This document shows positions 19,513 through 32,400 of a DNA stretch of 64,000 nucleotides, piece by piece. The translations under genes were made by a program, and so were the position numbers. The first letter of the stretch is position 1. Every line of letters begins with the position of its first letter. Source of the DNA: Lotus japonicus (lineage: Eukaryota; Streptophyta; Magnoliopsida; Fabales; Fabaceae); assembly GCF_012489685.1 (NCBI RefSeq), contig NC_080045.1:10565648-10629647 (forward strand), given 5' to 3'. Under the pieces are notes generated by a model. That model ran no database searches, was not told the origin of the DNA, and saw only the letters and a list, made by a program, of their open reading frames with translations.

Positions 19513-22500
19513 TCAATCCTGGGATGTAGCAGAATATTCAAAAAGAATGCGTTTGGATGGAGCAGATTGTAAGAGCACCCGCAAACGACTTGTAAGAAGA
19601 TAGCTCAAGGTCCACTGCATTGCCATCTCGGATTCCTTCATTTGCCGCACGACTGTGGCCTGAAAGAAACAATCACCTTAGATAATTATAAGATATTAAA
19701 AAAAGAATAAAGGTAGAAAATGCAGTTTAACGTAGGCCAAGGTTCTCAGTTAAAACCACAGAAAGGATTTGGTATTTCACTGTATAATATAAGTTTTTTT
19801 TTTTATGTATTTCAAGAGAGAATCTTGTTCAAGCTGGAAACATCCACATCATACTGGGGCTTGGGTTTTTTCCATTCACAATACTCAAACTCGGACCATG
19901 CTTAAAGGGGAATCAGGCATGTGCCACCTGAACCAACTATCGGTTGATGCTTCTATATGATGTAGGAATATAGCAACAACTACGTGTGTTTGTATTTACG
20001 TTCAAGTTGGCAAAAACACATTCACTCACAAGAGACATGAATTGGCCAACAGTACATTCAAGCTGCCTTGAAATGTGCACTGGCAACTTCAGAATGTTGG
20101 CTTAATGAATAGCAAACATCTACCCAATAAAATCATCAAAACGAAACCCACTGGCAATAAAATAAAAGTGACAGACCAAGCACCACAAGATTATTTCAAG
20201 GGAATATTTATGAAAAATATAAAAGATAAAAAAGGATTTGGCGTAGGAATACTAGTGAATGAGATATTTATCCAGTTAACAATTGTTCAAACAGAGTTTG
20301 ATGAGGAACTGCTTACTATTCTTAAACTAGGAAAACTTTTACCTACAAAACCTTTTTTTTTGTGCATTATCTATTGCTTTCATTATAAAGCAATACTATG
20401 GGTATTCTTTTTGCTATATTGATAGAGATTTAATATTTTCATGGCAACGTAAATTAACAGTATCATAGGTCTCGGGAAGAAAGTTCTGAAAATTTAACTA
20501 CTTATATTATACTTACCTGAAGTCGTTTCCCAAGCTGGACTTCAACTTCTGTACCAAACGATATATTACTAGCTAGAGACTTGAGAGGATCTGCCGTAGG
20601 ATCAACAGAAACCAAACTAGGAATCTGAGGTGCATACACGACTCTCCACCTTGCGTGGCCAATCTCTCCCTTCCCTTCTATTCGTGGCATCAACTTTTCA
20701 AGAGTTGCAGTTGCAAGTTTTTCAAATGCAAGTTGCCCATTGCCTTCCAAAATGGATTCAGCCAACTGACTCTCAAATCTTCTGGCAGCCTGCATTGATA
20801 AAAAAAAAAAATATTAATAGGACCACTCTGCTCAAACATCATATCATAGAAGCCACTTTCACTTTACCTCAGCAGGTGAAAGGGCATCCTGTTCCACATA
20901 ACATTGTTAGTTAGTTAGTAGTTTGGATTAGTCAAGTTCGGTTAGTTAAGGGAGTTAGTTATTGAGAGCATTATAAATAAGAGTTTAGTGAGAGTAGGGT
21001 ATCCTTGGGACCATATGGGACTTGGGAGAGAGTGGAGCATCTCGAATGCTCTACACCAGTGTACATTCTCTCTAATTGCTATTTAAGACAGGTTCATCTT
21101 GCATAATAGTACTCTTTCTCTTTACATTCTTGGCTGATTCTATGAGTGACTTACTTTTATTACTAATGTGTTCAGGTACACTTACACAGACAATGCTCAT
21201 TTTTAAGCAAGCCTTAACCACCTGTAACTAACTTCATAACCAACTCAGCAAGTCATAACTTACTACAGCTGGTAGCAATAACTCTGAAGTACTCTATAAG
21301 AATAATATCGTATACAGTAGGGTGTATTTTAATTTATATACTCCAATACTACCCTTAAATGAGCTCGCAGCGCAGGGCAGTAAATCAAGGAGGCAGAGTG
21401 ATTTTTTCAGAGTATTCACTACTTGAAGATCTGCTCTGCTCATAGATGTTGAACAGTCCGTGCTGTTACTGTTACTGTTTGGTCCGTCAAAAGCATGACC
21501 GGATTGTGGGCAAGTAACACAGCACTGAGGCTGTCTCAGAAGACGGACTGTGGACAATATTCATGATGGAAACGTGGGATCGCCACTCCATGACGTCCTT
21601 CATTGACATTGTGGGGTGGGTTGGATTTCACGACCCGGTTCAACAAACCCTAATTTTTCAGGCTCTTAAGATTTCTGTTATAAACAGCTAAGCAATAGTA
21701 ACTGTTTCTAACTACTCTCTGTATAAAAGCCTCACTTAAGTGGCTTATTGTAATAAGAATTCATTTCACACAAATTCTGAGTTTCACTCAATCATTTATC
21801 TGTCTCTTTCAATCATTCTAGTTTTCTAACATATGGGAGTGAATAAAGCCATTGAACGCTAGGTCCTTCATATTTTGCATTGATGGTTAAAAGCTTGAGG
21901 CTCAATAGTCAGTATAAAATATAAATAATTTCATCAGTTTCCCCCACCACGATTTTTTTTGTTAAATAGTCAAATTAATCAAAATTACCACTGGACTTTT
22001 AGGCTTTTTATTTGTTCTTGTTTAAAAGTAACAGCATAGAGTTCAGTTGAAGACAGGTCTAAAATAGTTAGCTTTGGAGATCAAACAAGATAACAATGTT
22101 TTACCTCAGTAGGCGAAAGGGCATCCTGTTCCACAGAACGAGTTGAGGTCACTACAAGTTTGTCCTGCCAATTGCTAGCTCTACCTTGAATTCTAAATTG
22201 CCACTCAGATCCAACCAAAACCAAATCTAGCATTGGATCTAGTCCATACTCAGGCTCAAATTTTGCAATATTCAAATGCTCTCGTTTTAACCGAACCTGC
22301 ATTTGAAATGGATTGTACCAAAATAAACAATGGGTTAAGACTTGAGAAATTTATGAGACAAACCAAAATGAAACTAGCTTAGAAGAAACCACAGGATACA
22401 ATTTAAAAAAGTAACAGAGTAAAACATTACACAAACCTGGGTTGCAACTAAATCAACTTCACCATTTTCAAATGCCAGTATGCCTCTAGGTTTTATCCAT

Positions 22501-23388
22501 TTGGGATGGGCAAGACCATTCAACTCAAGCTCTCCACTCACAGCAAAATTAAGGATCAAAGGATAAACTATCTTCAACTCTGGTCCAAGCACAAGCTTCA
22601 AATCACTAAGGCAGATTTCTAGATCTGGTTTAATCTGCACATCCTCTGTCTGCTTTTCAACCTGAGTTGCATTATTAACTGCCACAGTTGTTTTCAAGGA
22701 AGAGATCATAATATGCACTAACAGCCAATGTGATAAATACAACATAATTAACTAAAGTAAAATATATAAACATAAGCAAAAGTAGAAGATCAAGAAATCA
22801 AATAATTGATCCTAGCATCTCGTAAGGTTAATGATGAACTATTGAGCATGCTAAAAATCGCATAAAATATTCTTACTGTGAGATGCTATCCTTTCACATG
22901 ATTCAGCACTTATATATTCTTTTTATGAAGGTTAATCTCCAAGTCACACTTTGATTTACATTAGATTGAGCATTCTCAGTAAACCCACGCCTAAGCCACA
23001 AATTACCACGGTGTATCAAAGGAAGAACGTGGATGTTGATCATATTCGATTCTTGGATTATGGTGATACCTCTTAACGAGTGCTAAAATAGCTTTTGTTC
23101 ATTTTTAATTAACTATGGCTGCCATGAAACATCAGCCTCTATATCAGTTGTACATTATAAATGCCTTCCTACATGGTGACTAGAAGGAGGAGATTTATCA
23201 GGAGCTATCACAGGGTTTTGTTGCACAAGTGGAGTCAAGTTTTGTTTGCAAATTGCCCAAATCTTTAGATGGTCTAAAACAGTTACCTCATAATTTAAAG
23301 AGATTATTAGCTGCCAAAACTTATCTACAAAATGCTTGTAGTTTATTTATTCTTTTTGACATGTCATTGGTTTATATTCAGAGCTTTT

Positions 23389-23438
<50 letters not shown>

Positions 23439-26400
23439 AGTGCGACCATGCTTCCATCACAGGCCACAACGGTATTTGAATTAGTAATTCATTATAAACA
23501 GGATTCCACTGTTGATAACATTGTTTTCATTAAATTGTAAGGGGGTCCATTTTGATTGTAGAGCATTTAGCATCTAATCATAAGAAAAAAGAGATCGCAG
23601 GCTAAACTGATACACATGTAAAGTAATACCAGAGCCAGAGGATTGAGAATTTGTGGCCCTTGAAGAAGCAGATTCTGAGCTGAAAAATCGTGAAACATAT
23701 CTTGATGCAAACATTTTACTAATGCCACCAGCAGGAAGCACTGATTGATTTGATGGGAATCTATTAGAAGCATGAGCACCACCTCGATCGTGTGGCAAAT
23801 ATGCTTCTCCGTGACTTAGTTTGATATTCCCAGATATGTTTGGTTGCAATATCGAACCAGTTATTTGCAACTGAGAATCAACCTGACCACTGACAAGTAG
23901 AAAAAAAAATTAAAAGGAATCAGGTGTGGGGAAAGAGTACACTTCCAGAAATCCATGACATTTATGGTTTGAAGGTCAAATCAGCCGCTTTATATCCATA
24001 TCTATGTCAAGACTAAGAAACCCTCTAGTGAAGTTAAGAGAGAAACCTTAATATCTTTTGGGCCCGTACTTCCAAAACTTCACACTTCAATTCAATCTTG
24101 TCATCAGGGGCTGCTTCACTAGTTCTGAGTGGTAGGTTCCCTTTCACAAGGAGCTTTCCTTTTCTGCTTACCCTACTTTCTAGTGATGTGATGGACAACC
24201 TGTTTGATTTCACATGAACAGTTCCCCCAAAGTTGGTTAGTGGCTTTCGGAGCACTGGTGAAGAAATAGATGCCCGGTGGAAAGATGCGTGTCCATTAAG
24301 TACCGGTTGATCAACTGTGCCTCTGACCTATCAAGAAAGCCATGTGACAAGACTTAGAGAAGTATTCAAATATGTGAGAAACATTACATTGATTTCACTA
24401 ACCTCAAGCATGACATCAGCATTGCCCTGAAGCCAATTGGCATGAGGAGATAAGGCTGTTACCAATGTCATTCCCCCATCTTTTATGTCAGCATCAATCC
24501 TGACCTCTCCAACATCTAAAATTTGCCAATTTAAACCTTTAAGACTTTCTGCTAATTGAGTATTCCAACTTTCTTCATTTCTATCTCTAGAAACTTTTTT
24601 ATCACTTGCATCATCAGCAGTCCCTCTATTCTTCTCCTTCACCCAATCAGGTACCCAGGTAGTTCGACTCGTATCCAATTCTGCATCTTCTTGTAAGGTG
24701 TTATTTTGCACAAAAGCAACAGGAATGCTACCTTGAATGAGTACATGGCCATTTTGGATTATAGGTTCAAGTTTTGCATTGAATAGAAATCGACTGGTTG
24801 AGGTTAGAGAAGCAACAACTTCTGCTCGCCCAAGATCAATACCACCAATGGCACCATCCAAGAGCCTTACTTGCACATCACATTCTGGTTTTGCTAAACT
24901 TCCTCTGAGATCTCCTTCCATATGCAATATACCCTTAATGGGCGCTAACAATTGCCGCAGAGAATGAACAATATCTGTTGCGGTAGATTCAATGACCTGA
25001 ACTACAGTGGGGACCAGACTGATGGGAAAATTTAAGACAGCAAAGTGGAGGTTTGTTTTAGGTCCTAACAATGTTCCATCTGCATGGATGGTCGCATTAT
25101 CCTTCTGGATAAAAATCTTCTCCAGGTGCAACCCATCATCATTACTGTAAGCACCCACTGCCACCACACGCTGAGTTTTGTAGTCTCCCCACTCCCAGTC
25201 CTCCCCATGAAAGTCAAATTCTGCCTGAAATGAAAAAAAAAAAAAACTCGATATTAAAAAATAGACTATTAATGGAACTCTGAACAATTAAAAACCTGAA
25301 AAACTTTTACCAGGGTGTCCCCGTTTCCTCCACCGCTAGCATCAAGAGATCCACGCCAGTGACCTTTCAGTTCAGATAAACCAGGCAGCGTTACATCTTC
25401 AAGAACAACATCATCTGATGGAGCATGAAGCCCTCTCATTTTCTGCAAGTGTATATCATTAACAATATGAAAGAGATCCAAGTTCAAAAAATGTTGTAAT
25501 GAATGAACAGGTGGATCAGCTATTGGATCCTAGCCCAAGATCTGGAAAGTATATTTTAGAAGGAAGATACAGGGATAGACAATGTGAGTGTTGCCGACAA
25601 GGATTAGGTAGTTAAGAGAAGAAGAACCATAAGGGGACTGAAGGAAGGTTTGATGTGGTACGTGGGTAGCACTGGAGGTAAGGATTCACACACAAGGATC
25701 GGGAAAGAGAACATTTTCTCGGAGGATTCTAGGCTCCGGTTTTCTTTTCTTCTACCATTCTAATAGCTTTCTGAGTGCCCTTTGAATTTCATGAAATTCC
25801 CTTTTATTCAGAATTATATTTCCAGGTATCAATCATAATACATTTTATTCAGCTAATTAATATTATCATTTTAATAATTGCAAATGCAATTCATATTATG
25901 AGCAAAACTTGAGGTATCATGGATTGCATCTTTCGAAAGGAAAATAAGATGTATTGGTCCTCTGACAATACCTCAAGCAGTTGTTGAAGGCTTTCAGTAT
26001 ATAATCCCACTGAGTGTAAACTTTGAACGAAGAAATCCTGCATACAAACGGTGTAGAAACATTGAAAATCAGTTTTTCTTAAGAAAAGAAAATTGTTACA
26101 CAGGATGAACTACAAGATTTTGGTAAAGAATGCAATTAGAAAAAAGAGCAGTAGATAATTTTTTACTTATTCTCTACAATTGCAAAAAAAAGCTGTCCAG
26201 CTTTTAAAAGTTTATCAGATACCAATTTTCATGCATATATAGCAGACAATTCCAGACAAATGTTGTTAACTTATATCATCAAAAGATTCAAACATAACTT
26301 AGAAATAAAATATAAAACTACACATGTGTTTTCACCAGATAGCTTAAGCTTTGGGATAATTATTCCATGACAATGTATTGGAATAAAAACAACAAAACTA

Positions 26401-29400
26401 TTCAACTTTGCGCCAGGACTCCTAATAGAAGACATTTTTCTGCTGCCATAGCCTTCATTTTTTGTGCCCACCCAGAGTCAGCCTATGCGGCAAGCACCGC
26501 TAGAAAATGATACATGTGCCTCCATGCGGCAAGCACAGATCAACTTGCTGGTATGTGCAAGTCACATTCCTTGGTGTATGTTAAGTCACATGAACGCTCA
26601 AGCAAATCTTCGTACTCTTGTAGTACTAAAGACTCGAGGCTTCCTCTCTCACAGTATTTTATTTTCTATTTTATATTTAAAATAAATTAAATAAAGGAAA
26701 AACTAACTAATCATGAGAGAGGTGTCATTGTTTCAACAAAGGGAGCAGCTACTTTTATAGACCCTTATCGGCCGAAGATATGGTAAAAATAGTCCTTAAA
26801 AAGGGTATAGTTATCCTCACCCTTGAGATGGCTTTAGGGGTAGAGTTAGGCTCTACCCAAATTCTAAGATGGTATCAGATCATATCCTATTGGGTCACCC
26901 AAGTGTCCAGTCCTGTAAACTTCATGATCCACATATCCAGCCCTTGGCGTGAGGAGGAGTGCTAAGGTCCCAAAATGACTAGAAATATTGCCAAAATAGT
27001 CCTTATAAATGGCAGAGTAATTTTTACCTCTGAGCTAGCCTTCGAGGTAGCACTAAGCCTAGCCTGAATTCTAAGACCTACTAATGGAGTATTATAGAAT
27101 TTTCCCCAAGACTCTGTTGACCTCGCTGATGTTCCCATCCTACTTCCTGGCATATCATACACCTGTTCCATTGATTAGATGCACCATCGTTCACCTCTCG
27201 GCATTGGCCGTCATTGAGAACATGATCCTCTTGTTTCTTTTCAGTATAACCTTGTCAGATGAAACTTACAAAGCGCAACTTGCACAGTCTAAACCTCTAA
27301 CCACCAACAATCTTCTAGTACTGCACACTACTTAGGAAAAAAATACATGCACAGGTCTCATTATATATGACCCTTAAGGGTCTTCTAAAGTTAAACCACG
27401 TTGAAGGTAATGCATCTAAGAAGGTACTAAATCTTAGGCTGTAGAACTATATGATTCCTAAGATTAGCCGAACTGGATTTTTCTTTTTTCCTATGTCCAA
27501 GAAAGTTGCGACAACCTTTTCCAGTCCTTTTCTACGAAGCAAGTTTTCACCACCCGCTATGAGTCAAATACATTCATATTGCTACCAAACAGGTTTACAC
27601 ACTATAGACTGTTACAAGACACTGGCGTGTTAGAAGACAACTGGCGCAGAATTTATAAGATTAGGTCATATCTAAAGAGATAATGTCAAGGTGAAAGCAA
27701 TGATGCTGGCAGCTGAACACATCACCACATGCAGATGAAATGCAGGAGGAGACGCACAAGGGCATTTGAAGGGACCTTAGGGGCAGGCTCTTTGTTACCA
27801 GCTAGGAAGGTAGTTGGAAAAGTAACTGACAGTGCAGGAGGCAGTTATCTTCTGGAAAGTGACAATTGAGGGAAGCCAACAAATTAGGCTGAAAGTAAAG
27901 CTGTACAGAGCCAAAAATAAAAATACCAGCAGGCAGTGGATCCACAGGATATTCACAGTTTAGGTTTCCTCTCTTTAGGCTCTGGATTATATGTTGAGAA
28001 AAAAGAGAGACATGTGAACCATATTTCCCAACAGCATCACAAACTCGATATTTATTTAATCAATATCATAAGTACAAATATATAATTTTCCTACTTACTA
28101 TATTCACACAATACAATGAACCTAATCATTCTATCTTATACTAAACATAATGATACATATTTTTAACAGTTGAAAAGATGAATCATCAGCATTAGCAAGA
28201 AATCCTAATCAACTTGACTACATTATGATGAATAATTATAAATATTAAATAATTATAAATCCAAAGACTAATGGTAAGACCTTAGATCTTGAATGAACAG
28301 CAGGATCCATGCTTCTGGAAAGAAGCCTTGCAAGAGGAAGCATCTCAGCAACGTCGGCTTTACAAACTTCAAGTTTCATTCTCCACCTGCCCATTGAGGA
28401 AATAGCACTGCCAATATGCCCAGACATTAGCCTTTTCATAAGGCCACCTCCTTCTTTTTCAACAGGATTACGATCTCGGGTGCCTGGCAAAATGTATTCA
28501 CCTTGAAGTTCATAGCAACTGTAGTTTTGTTGCAACACAGTTTTTTCAATAGTGATCTGAAGAATAAAGCATAAATTGTCAGTGTTACACAAAAATATCA
28601 TTAAAAGCTCCAAAACATTGATTTCATTAAGCACTGACAATCACACATACACACATACGTTGTTGAGAAATATTATCTTTTGTTTCCAATTTAATTTTTA
28701 GATAGATTCGTTAAGCTGTATTTTAAATTTGATACAAGAAAGCATTAATAGGCATTAGTCTGTACATTATGCAAATACAGAGTACATGATTATTATTCCA
28801 AAATAGTATTCAGAAGGATCGTGCACATGAAGACACGTGTGGGAATTTCCAGCAGTGGCGCTTTTGGGAAGGGCCAATCTGGAGTGCACAATTATAGGGA
28901 CATCACGGGCCTAGTCCGAGCAACTTTTAGTAGCGAGTGAGGGTGGTTGGGTTGTGAAAGCATCGGAGAAGAGGAATTGTGCAATGAAGGTACTAAATAC
29001 ACGATGGCACTTAATGCTAGCCACAACGCAGGGGGCTAGGGTTTCAGAATGGCCTTTGTGGCCTCACTGAAGACGGCAAGGTTCTGACACTGAAGCATAG
29101 CCCTCCAGATCTGGGTCTCTAATGTAAATTTTAAAACAGAGAAAAGACTTTTATCTTGGTATAGTAAAAGTACGATGGCTTGTTACAATATATGGGCTAT
29201 GGGAATAAATCTGTACAGGTCAAATCTGTACAAGTTACATAAAACTATGAAATCGAATACACTAATTATGGTAATTATATCACACAACAATTATCATTAC
29301 TTGGTTAGGTAAGGAATAGGTAGGGTCTGTCAGGAGAATAGAAAGATAGTAAACAAAGAGGTTTAGGGTAAGTCTCATATAGGAGCAAGAAACAGAATTA

Positions 29401-32400
29401 GCTGCCAGGTTAAGTATAGAAGCAAATTTTGAGCCATACCAAAAGGAATGTATGACCTAATATGGTTGGAGATTGTATTGGATGATCTAAACAATTATGT
29501 AGCTACTGTGTGACAAGAAACCAGCCTTTAGAATTACACATAATCCGACAAAGCCTACTGTGATAGACTAGCACATCATCAAAGAAAAAATAAACAGCAA
29601 TAAGACCATTACAACTAAGATTCACTAAGCTCATTGGTAATAGTTGGTAAATGTATTGATGAGAAGACTTCCCACAAAGCTGTTCTGAAATCTTACAAAA
29701 ATATTGCATATCCATTCACCGCTATGAGAAGTATTGACAATTATATATATAGACACACACACACACACTGCACCTTCGATATTCATAATCAACTCTAGTC
29801 ATACTATTTAATTCCCAGGATACCAATAAGTAAACTGACATGTAATTCAAATTCAGGTTCAAAAAAATATGACGGTCTTATGCACTCACAACATCTCCAC
29901 TCCACCTAGCTGCAACATCTAGGGCTTCACCAAGCACACCACTGAATTTTGGCCGAAGTACAGATAGGACACCTTGTCCTCTTCTTTTGTGAAGATTAAG
30001 TTGGAATTCTGCCTGGAAGCAAAGAAGCAACCAGTTCAAAAACACCATACAATGGAAACATGATATGACCATTAAATAATGCCTTACACAAGTTATCATT
30101 CAAGCAGGACTGAAGAGAATAAAGGTGGGACAAAGACCAGACAAAGCAATGAAGTTGATTAAAATGTCAAATTTGAACATTAATGTATGTTATGTTGGAG
30201 ATATTAAATTTTGGGACTTCTATCAATTAAACTCTTGCAATAGTTGGTTCCTAATATGGCATTACAGCCACTGAATTGTCTATATATCCAGCCTTAATGG
30301 CTTTTTCATGAAATGGCAGTTAGAGATATTAATTCATAATTATTATTCCCTTTCTCCAAATAGCTTAAGATTTTAGAAATGTACTAGACACTTCAGTAAA
30401 ATTAGGAGAAACCGAGAGGCAATATTAGATTTAATTCGTGTGTCTAAACTAAACAACAAAGGTCAATAATATAATAGGCACCATAAAGGCACAATACATC
30501 ATGATTTTGGATAAATTTTCCACTTTTGCAATGTGTTTTAGATGGTACAGCAAAGAACAAGGACAATAGGGAAATATGAATTCAAATAGGCCAATATGTC
30601 TTACTCTCTGTATTGTCCCCCGAAGAGAAGCAAGCTCCAATTCATCAAGTGGAAAATGCCGCACCTGCAAGGAAAACCGACATAAGCCTGGAGAAAGAAA
30701 ATAATGGTTTTTAATACCAATCTTTTGCCTAATACAAAAATGACCTAAACTATGCAAGCAGAGAAACAAACAGGTCTAGATTCATATACTGGACCAAAAA
30801 TTTAAATACAGTTACCTCCAAGTTAGCAGAATGAAATGGTTGAAAACAAATGTTAGCCCTCAATTGCCCTTTCTGTAGGGAAATGGACAACAGTTTTCCA
30901 GTTTGCAGACCATCTTCATTACTGGGTTGCAGTGGCCCAACAAACTCCACTACAAGACTTTCATCAGGCCTACCCGAAGCATCCAGCTGTGTTCCAAGAA
31001 TAATTGGAAAGTACAACAACTATAAACATTACAAACAGCCAGAGAATCTAAAATTTTCTCACAGAAGCAAGGCCAAAACTCGACAACATAACCATGCCTA
31101 CCTCACAAAATAAAATTCGTTAAATGATCAATTGATTGTAGTTGGAAAGTTTGTAAATAGTGTCTAGATGCATTGTATAGTCTAACAAGAATCAGGCAAT
31201 TATGGTAGTTTTAAGAAATCTATAATATTTTAAAATGAAACATTTCTTAGGAAGAGAGTTTCCAGCATCACCTTGATACGCTCAGGAGAAATTCTCAACA
31301 ACCCAGACAACTGGGGTGCAAGCATCAATTGGTTCAATTTCAGACCAGAGATTGAAATCTCTCCATCAAGACTATCTGTGATTCCTTTCTCCAACATTTG
31401 CACATGCTGCCTATTCATCTCAAAATTTTGTTCACTGATACTGCCACTAGGCTTTAAAACCTTTCCCTGAAACTTGATCCTTCCAGTTGCTTTCAAATGC
31501 AAAGGCTTTGGAGAATCCATAGTATACGCAGAAACCAAACTGAAGAATTCAAACCCACGCATACGTAAATCCAACTCAACTCCATCAATTGTAAATGGAA
31601 TGGCTCTTGGTGCATAAAACTCTTCATTTTTAAGATAGAAATCACCAGGATAAGATGTTTGAATCCTCGTATACAGATCAAATGCAGCTGAGGAAGAATT
31701 CACAGTAATAAAATCATGTGAGATTATGATATCTCCTCGAGCATCATTGAAAGATCCTTCTGCTATAGGTGCAGTCCACTTTATATCAAACCTTCTGCAT
31801 TAAAAAAATTATACAGGAAAAATGTATTGGCTTGAAGTTTTCGTTGTGGCAAACAGCAGCAAATAGAGTTGCTAAATCTTAGTCAATGAAAACTAATTAT
31901 CAAAAATTGAAAGAGGTCCGCCTTACGGTTTTAGAAGAGATCCTGAAAGTTTCGTTTCTCCATTTAATACCCCTAACTTGAGTGGCATCTGATGAAAATT
32001 ACTTGGAATGTAACGAGGCAAGATGTTATCGATGGCCAAACTTCCAGATAAATTCACGTCTATTGCTGTCTCATCCTCCTCCCCCTGAGAACAAAATAGG
32101 TAAACAATAGTAGGTGTCGGGAACAGAAATTCTAGTGAGAAGTGGTTTCTTTTTCAAAGGGAAAGTAATAGGAATAGATATTAATACACCTAAGTTATGT
32201 TTAGCCAAATAGACGAAACCTTCTATTTTCCATATTTGTGAGTTAGAATCAGGACCTTTTCATGTGAGTATAGTGACATATGGAAGACATTTAAAGTTGA
32301 TGAAGAGGATTAGGTTATCAAATCGAGATACTTATCGTGTATCGCTAGACCCTAATTCCGTGTCACGTATCGCATCGTAACTTGTATCGTAAGATACGGA

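Noticed and set aside
20866..20895. Alternative TIC236 exon in intron 21
   Set aside because: The duplicate has a donor but no acceptor giving a useful exon; treated as a duplication scar pending RNA evidence.
23574..23870. Separate minus-strand gene near 23.6-23.9 kb
   Set aside because: It is TIC236 exon 19 read into intron 19.
24331..25287. TIC236 fragment as a self-contained 318-residue gene
   Set aside because: Its start and end are intron read-through; the middle is exon 17 of TIC236 with clean splice borders.
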